Source of the DNA: a virus
Length of the DNA stretch: 34,397 nucleotides
Reading direction: 5' to 3' (one strand)
IMG/VR virus record: IMGVR_UViG_3300030109_003064
Coordinates: 1-34,397 of that record
A program made the position numbers and the translations under genes. The notes beneath the pieces are model-generated. The model did not search any database. It was not told the origin of the DNA and saw only the letters and a program-made list of their open reading frames with translations. The first letter of the stretch is position 1. Every line of letters begins with the position of its first letter. Shown piece after piece: positions 13,568-23,400 of the stretch.

Positions 13568-14266
13568 ATGGCTAAAGAATTAACATATAAAGAAGTTTGG
13601 GACACACTCTCAAATGTCGATTGTTCAGAGCATATCGAGAAGAAGATGAATTTATCATATCTCTCATGGGCTTGGGCTTGGGGAGTGCTAATGGAACACT
13701 ATCCTGATGCGACCTTTGAGTTTGGCGCGTTCACTACAGCAGACGACACGATGCACGATGCAATGTTTTATCCCGATGGAAGTGCCAGTGTGTTTGTCAC
13801 AATAAGCATACAAGGATTGAAAAGATCAATGTGGTTGCCTGTAATGGACAATCGTAACAATGCAATTTCTAATCCAACATCAAGACAGATATCTGATGCG
13901 AAGATGAGATGCTTGGTCAAATGCATAGCGATGTTCGGTCTTGGTCATTATATTTTTGCGGGAGAAGATTTGCCTAGCGAGAAAAAAGAAAGTGGTTCAG
14001 CAGACAAACGTGATGATACCTCCAACCCACCCCCAAGTGGTGAGTCTGCTGAATCCAAAGAAGATGTTGTTGATGACAAGTTTATAGAGATAGTCGATAC
14101 ATTCATTAAAGATGTTGAGACAGTTGAATCTCTTGAAAAGTTTTGGACTGACAACAAAGATGAGTTTAAGAAACTCAAAACAACAAGCGAGGAGACATAC
14201 AACAGGTTGATCAAATCGTTTGCTAAAACTAAAGCCGATCTAAAAAAGGAGACAGAAGATGAATGA
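13568..14266 (+). CDS. Single-strand annealing protein (Erf/DUF1071-like)
   Basis: 232 residues from ATG 13568, preceded by AAAGGAGAC; the longer frame from 13448 lies within the nuclease gene in another frame and is not used. The N-terminal domain with LSYLSWAWAWGVLMEHYPDA and later RQISDAKMRCLVKCIAMFGL matches DUF1071/Erf-type recombinases of the Rad52-like annealing superfamily. The C-terminal third is an acidic, low-complexity linker ending in a helical tail. It pairs complementary single strands in phage recombination together with the nuclease upstream and the SSB-like protein downstream. Confidence 0.86.
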   Translation: MAKELTYKEVWDTLSNVDCSEHIEKKMNLSYLSWAWAWGVLMEHYPDATFEFGAFTTADDTMHDAMFYPDGSASVFVTISIQGLKRSMWLPVMDNRNNAISNPTSRQISDAKMRCLVKCIAMFGLGHYIFAGEDLPSEKKESGSADKRDDTSNPPPSGESAESKEDVVDDKFIEIVDTFIKDVETVESLEKFWTDNKDEFKKLKTTSEETYNRLIKSFAKTKADLKKETEDE

Positions 14267-14531
14267 TCGAATTAAGGTTGAAGGTGCGGTATTTGCGAAC
14301 ACCTATAAAAAAGCAAAGAACCATCCTGATTTTACAGGCAAGATCGAACTGAGCAAAGCCCTATTGAAAGAGTTGGTCGAGAGAGCGAAAGCCAATCAAG
14401 ACATTTCAGTAAGTGTTGCAATGTGGGATCGTACTTCTAAAGATGGAAAGATATATAAGTATGTTTCTGTCGAGCTTCCTGAGATCAAGGAAGAAGAAGT
14501 GGAAGTCTTTGAAGATGAGATACCATTTTGA
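14259..14531 (+). CDS. SSB-like single-stranded DNA-binding protein
   Basis: 90 residues. The first part (VEGAVFANTYKKAKNHPDFTGKIEL, in outline) is strand-rich and could form a small OB fold; the acidic C-terminus ends EDEIPF, closely matching the DDDIPF tip by which SSB proteins recruit partners. Short for an SSB, so it may be a minimal phage type. Its position after the annealing protein, with an 8-base overlap, supports a role in recombination or replication. Gene symbol withheld because the fold is inferred. Confidence 0.68.
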   Translation: MNDRIKVEGAVFANTYKKAKNHPDFTGKIELSKALLKELVERAKANQDISVSVAMWDRTSKDGKIYKYVSVELPEIKEEEVEVFEDEIPF

Positions 14532-14947
14532 GTGCTCTAAGTTTTGAAGCTGTAAAGGTTCGGATTACTCAGAACAAACAGGGAGTCTATCTGGTGCTTA
14601 ATGTCCATCCAGACGAAGTGCCAGAGGACTTGCTGAGAAGTTGGGTTGGTCAGAGATACTACTGCGCTATGGTAGGCATACAAGAAGATGAGACTCCTGT
14701 TCCACATCAGCCAATCAGAAAGAAAACAAGCGGTCAAAAGTATGTGGACAGAGCGGGGATCATGGCAAGGGAAAAAGAATTTTGGGAGTTTGCAGAAGTC
14801 GAGAACGAAGAAGATGCTTCTGAGTTTATAAGAGAGTTTTGCAACATACATTCAAGAAGCGAACTCAAGAACAACGAGTTTGCTCAGATTCTTTTTGATG
14901 ACATTAACAAGAAATACAACAAATGGTATGAGCAAAATGACAAATAA
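14528..14947 (+). CDS. Conserved phage protein, unknown
   Basis: 139 residues, with a TTG start at 14528 overlapping the preceding TGA; no better start was seen. The first 60 residues (SFEAVKVRITQNKQGVYLVL, then HPDEVPEDLLRSWVGQRYYCA) resemble a small family common in phage recombination or DNA-metabolism clusters, whose role I do not know. The second half is helical and acidic. Translation is probably coupled to the SSB-like gene. Confidence 0.72.
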   Translation: MSALSFEAVKVRITQNKQGVYLVLNVHPDEVPEDLLRSWVGQRYYCAMVGIQEDETPVPHQPIRKKTSGQKYVDRAGIMAREKEFWEFAEVENEEDASEFIREFCNIHSRSELKNNEFAQILFDDINKKYNKWYEQNDK

Positions 14948-15140
14948 ATACATAGTAGAAATTCAAGTCACTGGCACAGAGATATATGAAATCGAATCCG
15001 ATGTTTCTTTAACAGAACATGAACTGGTTTACAGAGCAATCAATAAAGATAAGCCTGATAATTGGAAAACAAATGGTGATTCACCTTACAGCATTTCTGT
15101 AATGGAAGGGAAATTAGAAATAGATGAGTCTTTAAAATGA
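14937..15140 (+). CDS. Small protein, unknown
   Basis: 67 residues from ATG 14937, with an alternative ATG (MSK) three codons earlier at 14928; neither has a clear ribosome site, so coupling to the overlapping upstream gene is likely. The pattern (NKYIVEIQVTGTEIYEIES, then LTEHELVYRAIN) suggests a small strand-strand-helix domain as found in several short phage proteins. No function assigned. Confidence 0.6.
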   Translation: MTNKYIVEIQVTGTEIYEIESDVSLTEHELVYRAINKDKPDNWKTNGDSPYSISVMEGKLEIDESLK

Positions 15141-15364
15141 AAAAGAAAGCAAAGCAAGACGATAAGATCAATCCGCCTTATTACAAGAAAGGAATACAGG
15201 TGACTGACTTTATACTTTCTCACGATCTTGGTTGGTGCGAGGGAAACATCATAAAATATATTGTCAGACACAAGATCAAACACGAAGAAAATCCGATACA
15301 AGATTTAACAAAAGCCAAGTGGTACTTGGAAAAATTAATTGAAAAACTAGAGGGGAAAAAATGA
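15137..15364 (+). CDS. DUF3310-like small protein
   Basis: 75 residues. The sequence NPPYYKKGIQVTDFI, then EGNIIKYIVRHK, then DLTKAKWYLEKLIEKL matches the DUF3310 pattern (N-P-HY, GN-IKYI-R, DL-KA-WYL). Such proteins are widespread in phages and have been called nucleotide kinases on weak evidence; the biochemical role is unclear. The ATG overlaps the preceding stop by 4 bases, consistent with operon translation. Confidence 0.82.
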   Translation: MKKKAKQDDKINPPYYKKGIQVTDFILSHDLGWCEGNIIKYIVRHKIKHEENPIQDLTKAKWYLEKLIEKLEGKK

Positions 15365-15606
15365 AAGCGTTAGGTTTATTTATATTTTTACTAGGAATGT
15401 TTGTATTCACAAGCGGTTGGGTACTTTTAGATTTGGCATCTTTGCCACTAAAGAATGATCTTTATTCATTGGATGTATTGGGATTCTTTAATCATTTGTT
15501 TTCGTTAGACCCAACTGTTGCAAGTTTTCAGTCTGTTATGTCTTTACTGTTTATTGTTATGGGATGTTTCATCTGCTATAGCGGTAGCATATTAATCAAA
15601 TATTGA
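15361..15606 (+). CDS. Small membrane protein with two transmembrane helices
   Basis: 81 residues with two hydrophobic helices: about residues 3-25 (ALGLFIFLLGMFVFTSGWVLL) and about 57-77 (VMSLLFIVMGCFICYSGS). It is inner-membrane, with a short loop between. Its place in a DNA-metabolism operon is odd; it could affect the host envelope or superinfection, or be holin-like, but nothing proves this. Copy 9 of the 20-bp repeat overlaps its stop. Confidence 0.68.
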   Translation: MKALGLFIFLLGMFVFTSGWVLLDLASLPLKNDLYSLDVLGFFNHLFSLDPTVASFQSVMSLLFIVMGCFICYSGSILIKY

Positions 15607-15618
15607 CTGGTCAAAGTT
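15599..15618 (-). repeat. 20-bp near-palindrome, copy 9
   Basis: AATATTGACTGGTCAAAGTT on the plus strand, two mismatches at one arm end; overlaps the stop of the membrane-protein gene and ends 10 bases before the next start codon. In the minus direction it is followed by TTTGA, as in most copies. Confidence 0.85.
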
Positions 15619-15628
15619 TGGAGAACAA

Positions 15629-15796
15629 ATGAAAAGGTTTGAATACTTAAAGAACTTAACAAGAAAAGAAAACTATAGTCATTGGAGACTGTCTAACTCA
15701 GAAGAAAGACTTCATCACAACCAAAGGCTTTTATCCGAAGAAGAAGCACAAGAACTATTTGATAAGTATTATCCCGATGACCAAAGAACTAAGTGA
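15629..15796 (+). CDS. Small basic protein, unknown
   Basis: 55 residues (MKRFEYLKNLTRKENY at the start, DKYYPDDQRTK at the end), highly charged and helical. ATG 15629 is preceded by TTTGGAGA. Its 3' end overlaps the next gene by 20 bases in another frame, and the coding density of the operon otherwise leaves a gap here, so it is likely real. Function unknown. Confidence 0.6.
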   Translation: MKRFEYLKNLTRKENYSHWRLSNSEERLHHNQRLLSEEEAQELFDKYYPDDQRTK

Positions 15797-16076
15797 AAGA
15801 AAAGAAGATTGGTGGGCTTGGCATAGGTTAAACCCTCATGTATGGAGACTGTTTGAGAAGTACAGTTTCGAGGCAATCAAAAGCGGTAGAGAAAACTACA
15901 GTGCATGGGCGGTTATTCAAAGGATTCGTTGGCACACAACGATAGAGACACAAGGCTCAGACTTCAAAATATCAAACGATTACATCGCTTTCTATTCCAG
16001 ATTGTTCCATGTGAAACATCCAGAATACGATGGCTTTTTTAGAACCAAGAAACTGAAAGGCGAAGATGAGCATTAA
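15777..16076 (+). CDS. Conserved small phage protein, unknown
   Basis: 99 residues from ATG 15777; a TTG frame start at 15759 is less likely. The motif AVIQRIRWHTTIETQG followed by FKISNDYIAFYSRLF and a PEYDGFFRTKKL end matches a small family I have met repeatedly in phage genomes, usually near methyltransferase or DNA-modification genes; its role is unknown. It overlaps the methyltransferase gene by 11 bases, so the two are probably translated together. Confidence 0.75.
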   Translation: MTKELSERKEDWWAWHRLNPHVWRLFEKYSFEAIKSGRENYSAWAVIQRIRWHTTIETQGSDFKISNDYIAFYSRLFHVKHPEYDGFFRTKKLKGEDEH

Positions 16077-17154
16077 AGTATTAAATGGAAACTGCATAGA
16101 AGTGCTTGATCAACTGCCTGAAAAGTCAGTTGATTCCTGTATTACTTCTCCTCCCTATTACGGACTCAGAGACTACAACACTGGCAAATGGATTGGTGGT
16201 GATCCTGATTGTCCTCACAAGCGAATGACTAAGATCAGCAAAGACACCGATACAGGACATAAGAATATGTACGAGCATGGAGATGTGGTCGGTGATGCAA
16301 TTTATAAAAGCGTTTGTCCGAAGTGTGGTGCAACAAGAGAGGACAAGCAGATAGGCTTAGAAGATTCACCTGAAGAATATGTTGAAAGCATGGTGGAAGT
16401 GTTTAGGAAAGTTAGACGAGTGCTAAAAGACGAGGGGACTGTTTGGCTTAATCTTGGTGATTCATATGTAAGCACACATCCAACAGGAACTAGAGATTCA
16501 GATACAGGGTGGAAACATGGGGAACTGTCACAAGGACATCAAGCGAGAGCGGGTGGAGCGGGTGGCATATATAAAGTGAAAGACCTTATGGGAATCCCGT
16601 GGATGGTTGCCCTTGCTTTAAGAGCAGATGGTTGGTATCTAAGACAAGACATTATATGGCATAAACCTAATCCAATGCCTGAAAGCGTTCAAGACAGATG
16701 CACCAAAGCACATGAATACATCTTCTTACTTACCAAACAAAGAAATTACTATTATGATCATGAGGCAATTAAAGTGCCTGTAAAACAAGATTGGGGAACA
16801 AGGGATAGAACCGAAGGAAAGTATCAAAATGAAGGAACAGGACTGTCTCCGCATACAGGATTAGAAGATTCTTATGAGAGTGCAAACAAGCGATCTGTTT
16901 GGACTGTCACCACAAAACCATTTAAAGGCGCACACTTCGCTGTGTTTCCGCCTGATCTAATAGAACCATGCGTTCTTGCGGGTTGTCCTAAAGATGGTAC
17001 TGTTCTTGATCCTTTCGGGGGTGCGGGTACAACTGGCTTAGTTGCTGATCGGAATGATCGGAATGCTATATTGATTGAACTCAACGATGAATATGCTGAG
17101 ATGGCTAGAGATCGACTCTATAATGATGCTCCACTTTTCGTGGATGTAGAATAA
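16066..17154 (+). CDS. DNA methyltransferase (N4-cytosine/N6-adenine, beta class)
   Basis: 362 residues. The catalytic motif IV TSPPYYGL is at about 27-34, before the S-adenosylmethionine motif DPFGGAGTT at 315-323, the order of beta-class amino methyltransferases. A cysteine-containing insert (DCPH and CPKCG, about residues 48-90) may bind zinc. SPPY fits N4-cytosine enzymes best, but N6-adenine activity is not excluded. No restriction partner is nearby, so it is an orphan, probably protecting phage DNA from host nucleases or marking sites. Whether it could modify GACC or GGTC in the 20-bp repeat is unknown. Last gene of the rightward operon. Confidence 0.9.
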   Translation: MSIKVLNGNCIEVLDQLPEKSVDSCITSPPYYGLRDYNTGKWIGGDPDCPHKRMTKISKDTDTGHKNMYEHGDVVGDAIYKSVCPKCGATREDKQIGLEDSPEEYVESMVEVFRKVRRVLKDEGTVWLNLGDSYVSTHPTGTRDSDTGWKHGELSQGHQARAGGAGGIYKVKDLMGIPWMVALALRADGWYLRQDIIWHKPNPMPESVQDRCTKAHEYIFLLTKQRNYYYDHEAIKVPVKQDWGTRDRTEGKYQNEGTGLSPHTGLEDSYESANKRSVWTVTTKPFKGAHFAVFPPDLIEPCVLAGCPKDGTVLDPFGGAGTTGLVADRNDRNAILIELNDEYAEMARDRLYNDAPLFVDVE

Positions 17155-17478
17155 GCATCTATCAAATCTAAATTAGTGTTAGTTTCTGATTCGTCAGAAT
17201 GTGACGCTTGTATAAATATTTTCAAAACCAGAATCCTGCTTGCCAGAAAAATATTTTCATCTGGCTGCACGGCCCGAGAAAAAAAATATTTTAGTTTACC
17301 TACTGGGTTGGTTATGTACCTGTAGTGTTTGCACTATAAATATTTTAGTTTACCGACAGCGGTATTGCTATTTGTGGAAACCAATAATACTGCTGTTGGC
17401 GTGGTTAAATATTTTAGTTTGAATACAACTGGTGCAAGGAATGTAGCAATAGGTTAGTCAAATATTGACTGGTCAAAA
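17155..17478. other. Convergent intergenic region with hairpin and AAATATTTT repeats
   Basis: No gene seen. Five copies of AAATATTTT are at 17214, 17249, 17284, 17338 and 17407; the last three extend to AAATATTTTAGTTT and two of them to ...TTACC. Hairpins stand next to them: CGTCA/TGACG (17192-17206), GCCAGA/TCTGGC enclosing the second copy (about 17242-17265), TAGTG/CACTA (17323-17336) and an 11-bp stem ACAGCGGTATT/AATACTGCTGT (17356-17366 with 17386-17396). They may act as terminators or mRNA 3'-end elements for both converging operons. Confidence 0.65.
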
Positions 17479-17480
17479 TT
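17461..17480 (-). repeat. 20-bp near-palindrome, copy 10
   Basis: AATATTGACTGGTCAAAATT on the plus strand, one mismatch. It overlaps the stop codon of the 2,521-residue protein gene at the end of the virion operon. In the minus direction TTTGACT follows. Confidence 0.88.
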
Positions 17481-20400
17481 ACAGGTTAAAGTCTGCGAAT
17501 GGAATGTTTGCTCTGTCTTTGATGACTGGGACAACCGCTAGTCGCCTGTCTCTTTCGTTCTCAAGCTGTTTGATAAGCTGTGCCTTTACTGTAGGAGAAA
17601 GTGTTTTAGACATTACTACCTTATCTCTCTTGGTTCGCCAGTTTTTCATATAACGATCTATTGATAGTACAGCCTTTTTAGTATTTAGAATGTCGGCATG
17701 AGACTCCCTGTAAGAGATGTATTCGTCTGTTCTTCCTTCTTTCTTTAATCTATTAAGAGTTTGAACAACCTCATTTACTTCGCCTCTAAGCTCATAGAAT
17801 TGTTGCTGTAAGCCACCGCCCCTACTTGTCTGAACAAAACGCCTCATAACAGGCATTCTATCCGCACTAGGAGGAATAAAGTCTCTATCAGTGACAGACC
17901 TTGTGATTGCATCGACAGCACTCAAAGCATAGCTCCCCATTGATCCGCCATATCCTTGCATAACATATTGAACTTTTATTGGAGATATATTAAAAAACTC
18001 TCCTACAAGTCTAGCCATTTCGTTGGTGCTGTACTGTGATTGATATCCCGCCTCTAGTCCTTCCTCCATGTAGTATGGAACAATAGCTTTTTTGGTGTAG
18101 CTGTCATGATTCATAATGGCATCAACCAATGGTGCGATTGCTTGAATACCCATAGAAGGCTCAAACTGTCCACCAATCGGTAATGCTGGGAAAGCTAGAG
18201 ATGTAGCCAGTTGCCTGTTCATGCTTTCTACAACATCTTTAGCAGTGCTTTCTCCCATCAAAGCATCCATTAGTCTTTCGGGAAACACTTTTGCTATAAC
18301 GCCAACCTCGAAAGGTATGGGAACTTTAAGTGCGAAATCATCTGCAATAGGAATAATCCAGTTGTCATCCCTGACCTCTCTTCTTGCATTCTTATACTCT
18401 TCTGTATCACTAAACATTGCATAGTAAAGAGCGGTTACCATTGCTAAAGAACCAAGCCTTAATAACATATTTTGTTGTATCTCTGCCGGTGTAAGAGTTA
18501 GTCGGTCAGATGCATATTGTCCAGATGCTGAACGATAAAGAACATCAAGACCCTGTATTCTCGCATTTAAGAATGGAACTGCGGCAGTATAAACTTTAAA
18601 GAATGGTGAGTTTCCTCTGCGTGAGAAGTTAATAACTTCTAATGCTTGATATGCCGCCTCTGTTTCTGCAACTATCTCAGCCTCTTGTTCGCTTACTCCT
18701 TCTGCAACCTTCCTGTTATAAACTTTTTTATAAACATCCTGATACACAGCTATTCTTGTAGCCGCATCTGATTTGGTTGTCATTTGACCTAAAGCATCCC
18801 AAACAGTTCTAAACCCACTTCTAACAGTTAGTCCTTTTTCTAACTTATCAACCTGTTGTTTAATATATTTGGCAACATCTTTAGGATCGTTTGAAAAATC
18901 ATATCCACCAACAACAGCCATTTCTTTTAATTTTTCAAATACATCATTTCCACTTGATGTAAAAAAGTTTTTACCTGTATCAATAACAGGGGTCATTTCT
19001 GCTCCCGATGTAACATAAGCAGACAACGTATCACGCATCATGTTTACAATTACAAAGTCTGGGCTTCTCGTAATCATGTCTCTTAAAAAACCAGAAGGTA
19101 TTGCTAAAGTGTTTTCAATACCCCTGTATGGGCTTACACCATAACCGATTAGAGACTCAAGCAACATTGGATCATTAACTCTAAACCAAACCTCTGCGCC
19201 TTGACCGCCATCTTGATACCAAATAACATCCTTTCCAATTTTGTTTGGCTTTTCTTTTAGCTGAACAGCATTTCCTGCATTAACTGCATCTCTAGCTACA
19301 AACTTTAACGCTTGATTTCGCATAGCTCTATTAAGCAGAGCCATTGAATTTCGAGTAATTGCTTCCAGCATATCTACATTTACTGGAGCACCAGACCCTT
19401 CTATTTCTACATCAAATGGACTTTTGCCAAGCATTCTTCCACCAGTAGAAGGTCCGTCATATCTTTCATCTTCTTCAAAATGCCTATAGAAAGGATAATA
19501 ATCAGACTGTTCTTTCCATTCTTGTCCTAGTTTTTCATCTAAAATACCTGTATCTATAGCAAACTGAACAAGAGAGTTATTAAATGTTTGATAGTTATCA
19601 TAAAACTCTTTAATAATTGGGTATTGTTTAACCATTTGATCAGCTTTCTTAATCATCTCATCGGTTACTGGTGTAGCAATCCCTTCTGATTTAAGCCTTA
19701 TTCCTCTCTGAACAATAGAATATGCTTTAGCGTATTCCTCTATAGGAATGTTTGCTTGTCTACCATAAGAATGAAGCCTTGCAAGAGCACCAATTAATCC
19801 TCCCTCAATTTTTTCTCCATTCATTGTTTTCATATCAGCATTGTCAACAACAACTGCTTGAGCACCATTGGTTGTTTGTTTTAATACAATCCCGCCTTTA
19901 ACTAACATCTCAGCCATAAGACCTCTTGCACGATCTGAAAAAGCCATCCAAGAAGTAGCAGATGCATCGGCTTCATATTTAACGCCAGTTGCTTCTTGTG
20001 CTTCTTTCTCGCCTCTTGCTATAGCTTGATACTGATAAATAAACTTCTGTCTAAATCTTTCAAACTGTTGATCAATATTAGTATTTGGAAATATGTTTTT
20101 TAAGACTGATTGAAAAGCTGTTAAGTCTTGGTTATTAGAAACTGATGGCTTGGGTTTTTCCTTTCCATAAGAAACATTTTTTAATATCTCGTACTCAGAT
20201 TCCCACTTCGCTGTATCAACTCTTCTTGAAGCTCTAGTAACAATAGGGTCATCCATTGACTCATCAATGACCTCTTCTATAGTTTTTCCTTCACCAAACC
20301 CTTCTACATTGTATTTCTCTGCATACTTATACCCTACTGCTGTAGCATAAGGGTCTGCATTAAGATTCCATAATGGTATAGCACCCCTTGAGGTACTCTT

Positions 20401-23400
20401 AACATTGTTTTCAGCCTTGTCGTATAGCTCTTGCTGTTGTTGTTCTGTTAATGTTGGGGTATCTTTTATTCGCCTACTGGCTCTGATTGTGTCAAGAATG
20501 TTTCCATCTTGTTCTAAAGGTGACGCAACCTCATAATTAGAACCTATTTCTTGGACAAAGTTTTGATAGGCTTTCCAAGATGGTTCGTAAAGATCACGAA
20601 TGGCGGCTTCTTGTATAGAGGATGATCCTTCGGCAAAGGCTTTATCTCCGAGTCTAGTAGCTTTTTCTCTGTATCCTTCGTTTTCATTTTCAACTAACTC
20701 CGTGTTTAAGTTTACACTGTTAAGGTTAAGACCCATTGTATCAGCAAGTGGTCGCATTATTCTTCTAAATGATTGCAGTTGTTCTGGCGTATAAGAATCA
20801 AAATCTAGTGTCCAGCTTGCTGGATCACCAATAAATATAGCATTATCCATAGCAGTAAAATCAATATTCTCTTCGCCCCAAACTGCTTCTCTGCTTAATG
20901 GTTTTAACAACTCATTAATCTGATTAATTTCATCAATATTAAAATTAGAGTTATCTTGTTTGCTTAATACTAAAGTTCTGTTTGTCCCACTAGGTTGAAG
21001 AAAACCAGTAACAACAGAGTCTTGCATAAGAGCATGACCCATTACAGATGCAACAGCTTGGGCTTCTTCGTAACTAGACTCTGGCAAAGTAATATTAAAG
21101 TTTTTATTAATGTCATTGCCAAAACTACCAAAACCTTCTTGCAAAGTATGATCAATACCAATGTTCTCTAAAAACTTTACACTGCCTTCTGGTGTTAATA
21201 TTGTGTCAAATGTTCTGTCTTGTAGTTCGCTCCAAGCATCTTTAGATACGTTTACATCATCAGGAATAAACCCTCTAGCCTCTCCTGATTTTGTTTCAGC
21301 AACAACTAATGGAGCATCGTCTATTCTTCTACTGGCTCTAGTGGTAGGTTGGTCTGCCATTGACTCAGCAACTGCAATAGTTCTTTCCAACTCTGCTCGT
21401 TCCAAATTACTATAAATAGGAAATGGAAAAGCCGTTTTTGACACAGGATTATTTTCTCCAGCTAATCTTGCTTTCATCATAGCTAAAGTTTTTTTGCCCT
21501 GATCTCCTGTCAACATAGTAAGACCACCATCGTACCATTCATCAACCATAAACTTAGCATCTGTTAAGTTATTTCCAGCATCAACAGGTTCTCCATCCAT
21601 AACATGAGCAATGTTCCATTGATCACCAGTCATCTCTGGGCGAGATATTATATAACCCTTATAGTAATAACTACCAATTTCAGAATCATAAGTTGCTGTT
21701 GGTTTAATCTTCCTGCTAGCTCTAGCGGTTGCCGCATCAAGAGTTGCCCCCACATCTAGTTCTTTGTCAACCTCTTCTGCTTGTGCGGCTTGTAAATCTA
21801 TACCTAGAGAAGCGGCTCTGTCTAACTCTCTAAGGCTTCTTACTTCACCAACTTTTCTTGCACCTATAACACCAGACTCAACATCTTGTAATATATCTAT
21901 AGGCGATCTAAACCCTGCAACATTAGTTGAATAAACAATAGATCGAATAAAGTTAGCAATTCTTTCAAATATATTTCTAGGCTTACCAGTAGCAATTGAT
22001 TTATCTTGCGACCAGTATTCAAAAAGCATAGCTACAGCTTCTTCATTCTGGCTGTCTGCATCTAAATCAGGATAAGTTCTTTTAGCTAAATCATTAAAAG
22101 ACAAATTATTATTAAATGCTTCTTGGCTTACAGACTCTGGAACCATAACTCTTTCTGTAAATTTTTTAAGAATATTAAACTCTCTATCTGTAAACAAATC
22201 TAAATCTCTAAATGCATGAATGCCTTCATGATGTAATGTGCGTGCTAAATTAATAATGGTTTGTTCTTCGGTTAATGGATTGCCATCGCCATCAACCATA
22301 GCTTCACCAACACTAATTAAAATACGACCAGAAGGATCACGATAATCTCTTTTTGTTGCTTCCCATGTGCCTTGATCTCTTTGTTTATTTATTTCTTTAA
22401 CAAGTTTAACTGTAACTCTGTCAGGAATATTAAGGCTCTTAGCTGCTTTTTTTAATTCTTTTTCAAAACGCTCAATTCTTTCTTCTAGTTTTTGTTTTAT
22501 TTCTTTTTCTTCTAAAACTTTTTCTGTAATGTCTTTCCCAGCAGGAGAAATAATTCTATTTTTATTTGCTTCTATCTCAGATTGACGAGCTGTTTCAGAC
22601 TCAACCAAATCATTTATAACTTCAGGAGCAACACCCATATTGGTTAATCGTTGAGCATAATCTTCTACAGACTCTCCTTTGGTTGCAGTCAAATCATAAA
22701 CATATTCGCTTTCTAACTCTGCTACATCTCTTGGAATCCACTTGCCTTTATAGGTTTGTTTCTTGGTAAACGTCATTTCAGCTTCTTTGTAAGGTGCGCC
22801 TCGTCTATTAAACATTCTTCCTTGAGGCGTAAAGTAACCCATCTGTTGAATGATCCGCTCTTGTGGAGCAAGACGACCACTCTCTACAAAATCTTCAAAC
22901 ATTTCAGTAGCAGACTCTCTATCTAATCCAGTTAAATCCATAATAGACTTAGGAGAAACGACTTGATTAGGTCGCTCTAAAGAGTTCTTATAAACAGCAT
23001 CGTACTGCTCAAAGGTATAGGGTCTAGGTGCAAAGTTTGGGAGTGGCACAGGAGGAACTTCATTGCCAACAGTTCCTTTGGCAAACGAAGGTATGCGAGA
23101 AAATTTTGCATACGCCATTTTCTTTTGTGCTTTGGATAGTTTGGAGAAAGATCGTTCTCCAGTATAGGTTTCAAGAAAGTTTTGAAATGATTTTGAGTTA
23201 ATATCTAAACGAATGTTTTTGTCTTTAGCTAAATCTTTAAATGTTTTTTCTGTAATTTTTTCAGGAACAGACCAAGACCTTTGACCATCTACAAGTGGTG
23301 GGAGTCTTTCCTCTACTGCACTTGTATCATCAGCCGCAACTCTGTATTTCTCATATTGACGATCAGATGTATTAGCAATGTCCTCAACCAAAGAATTAAA

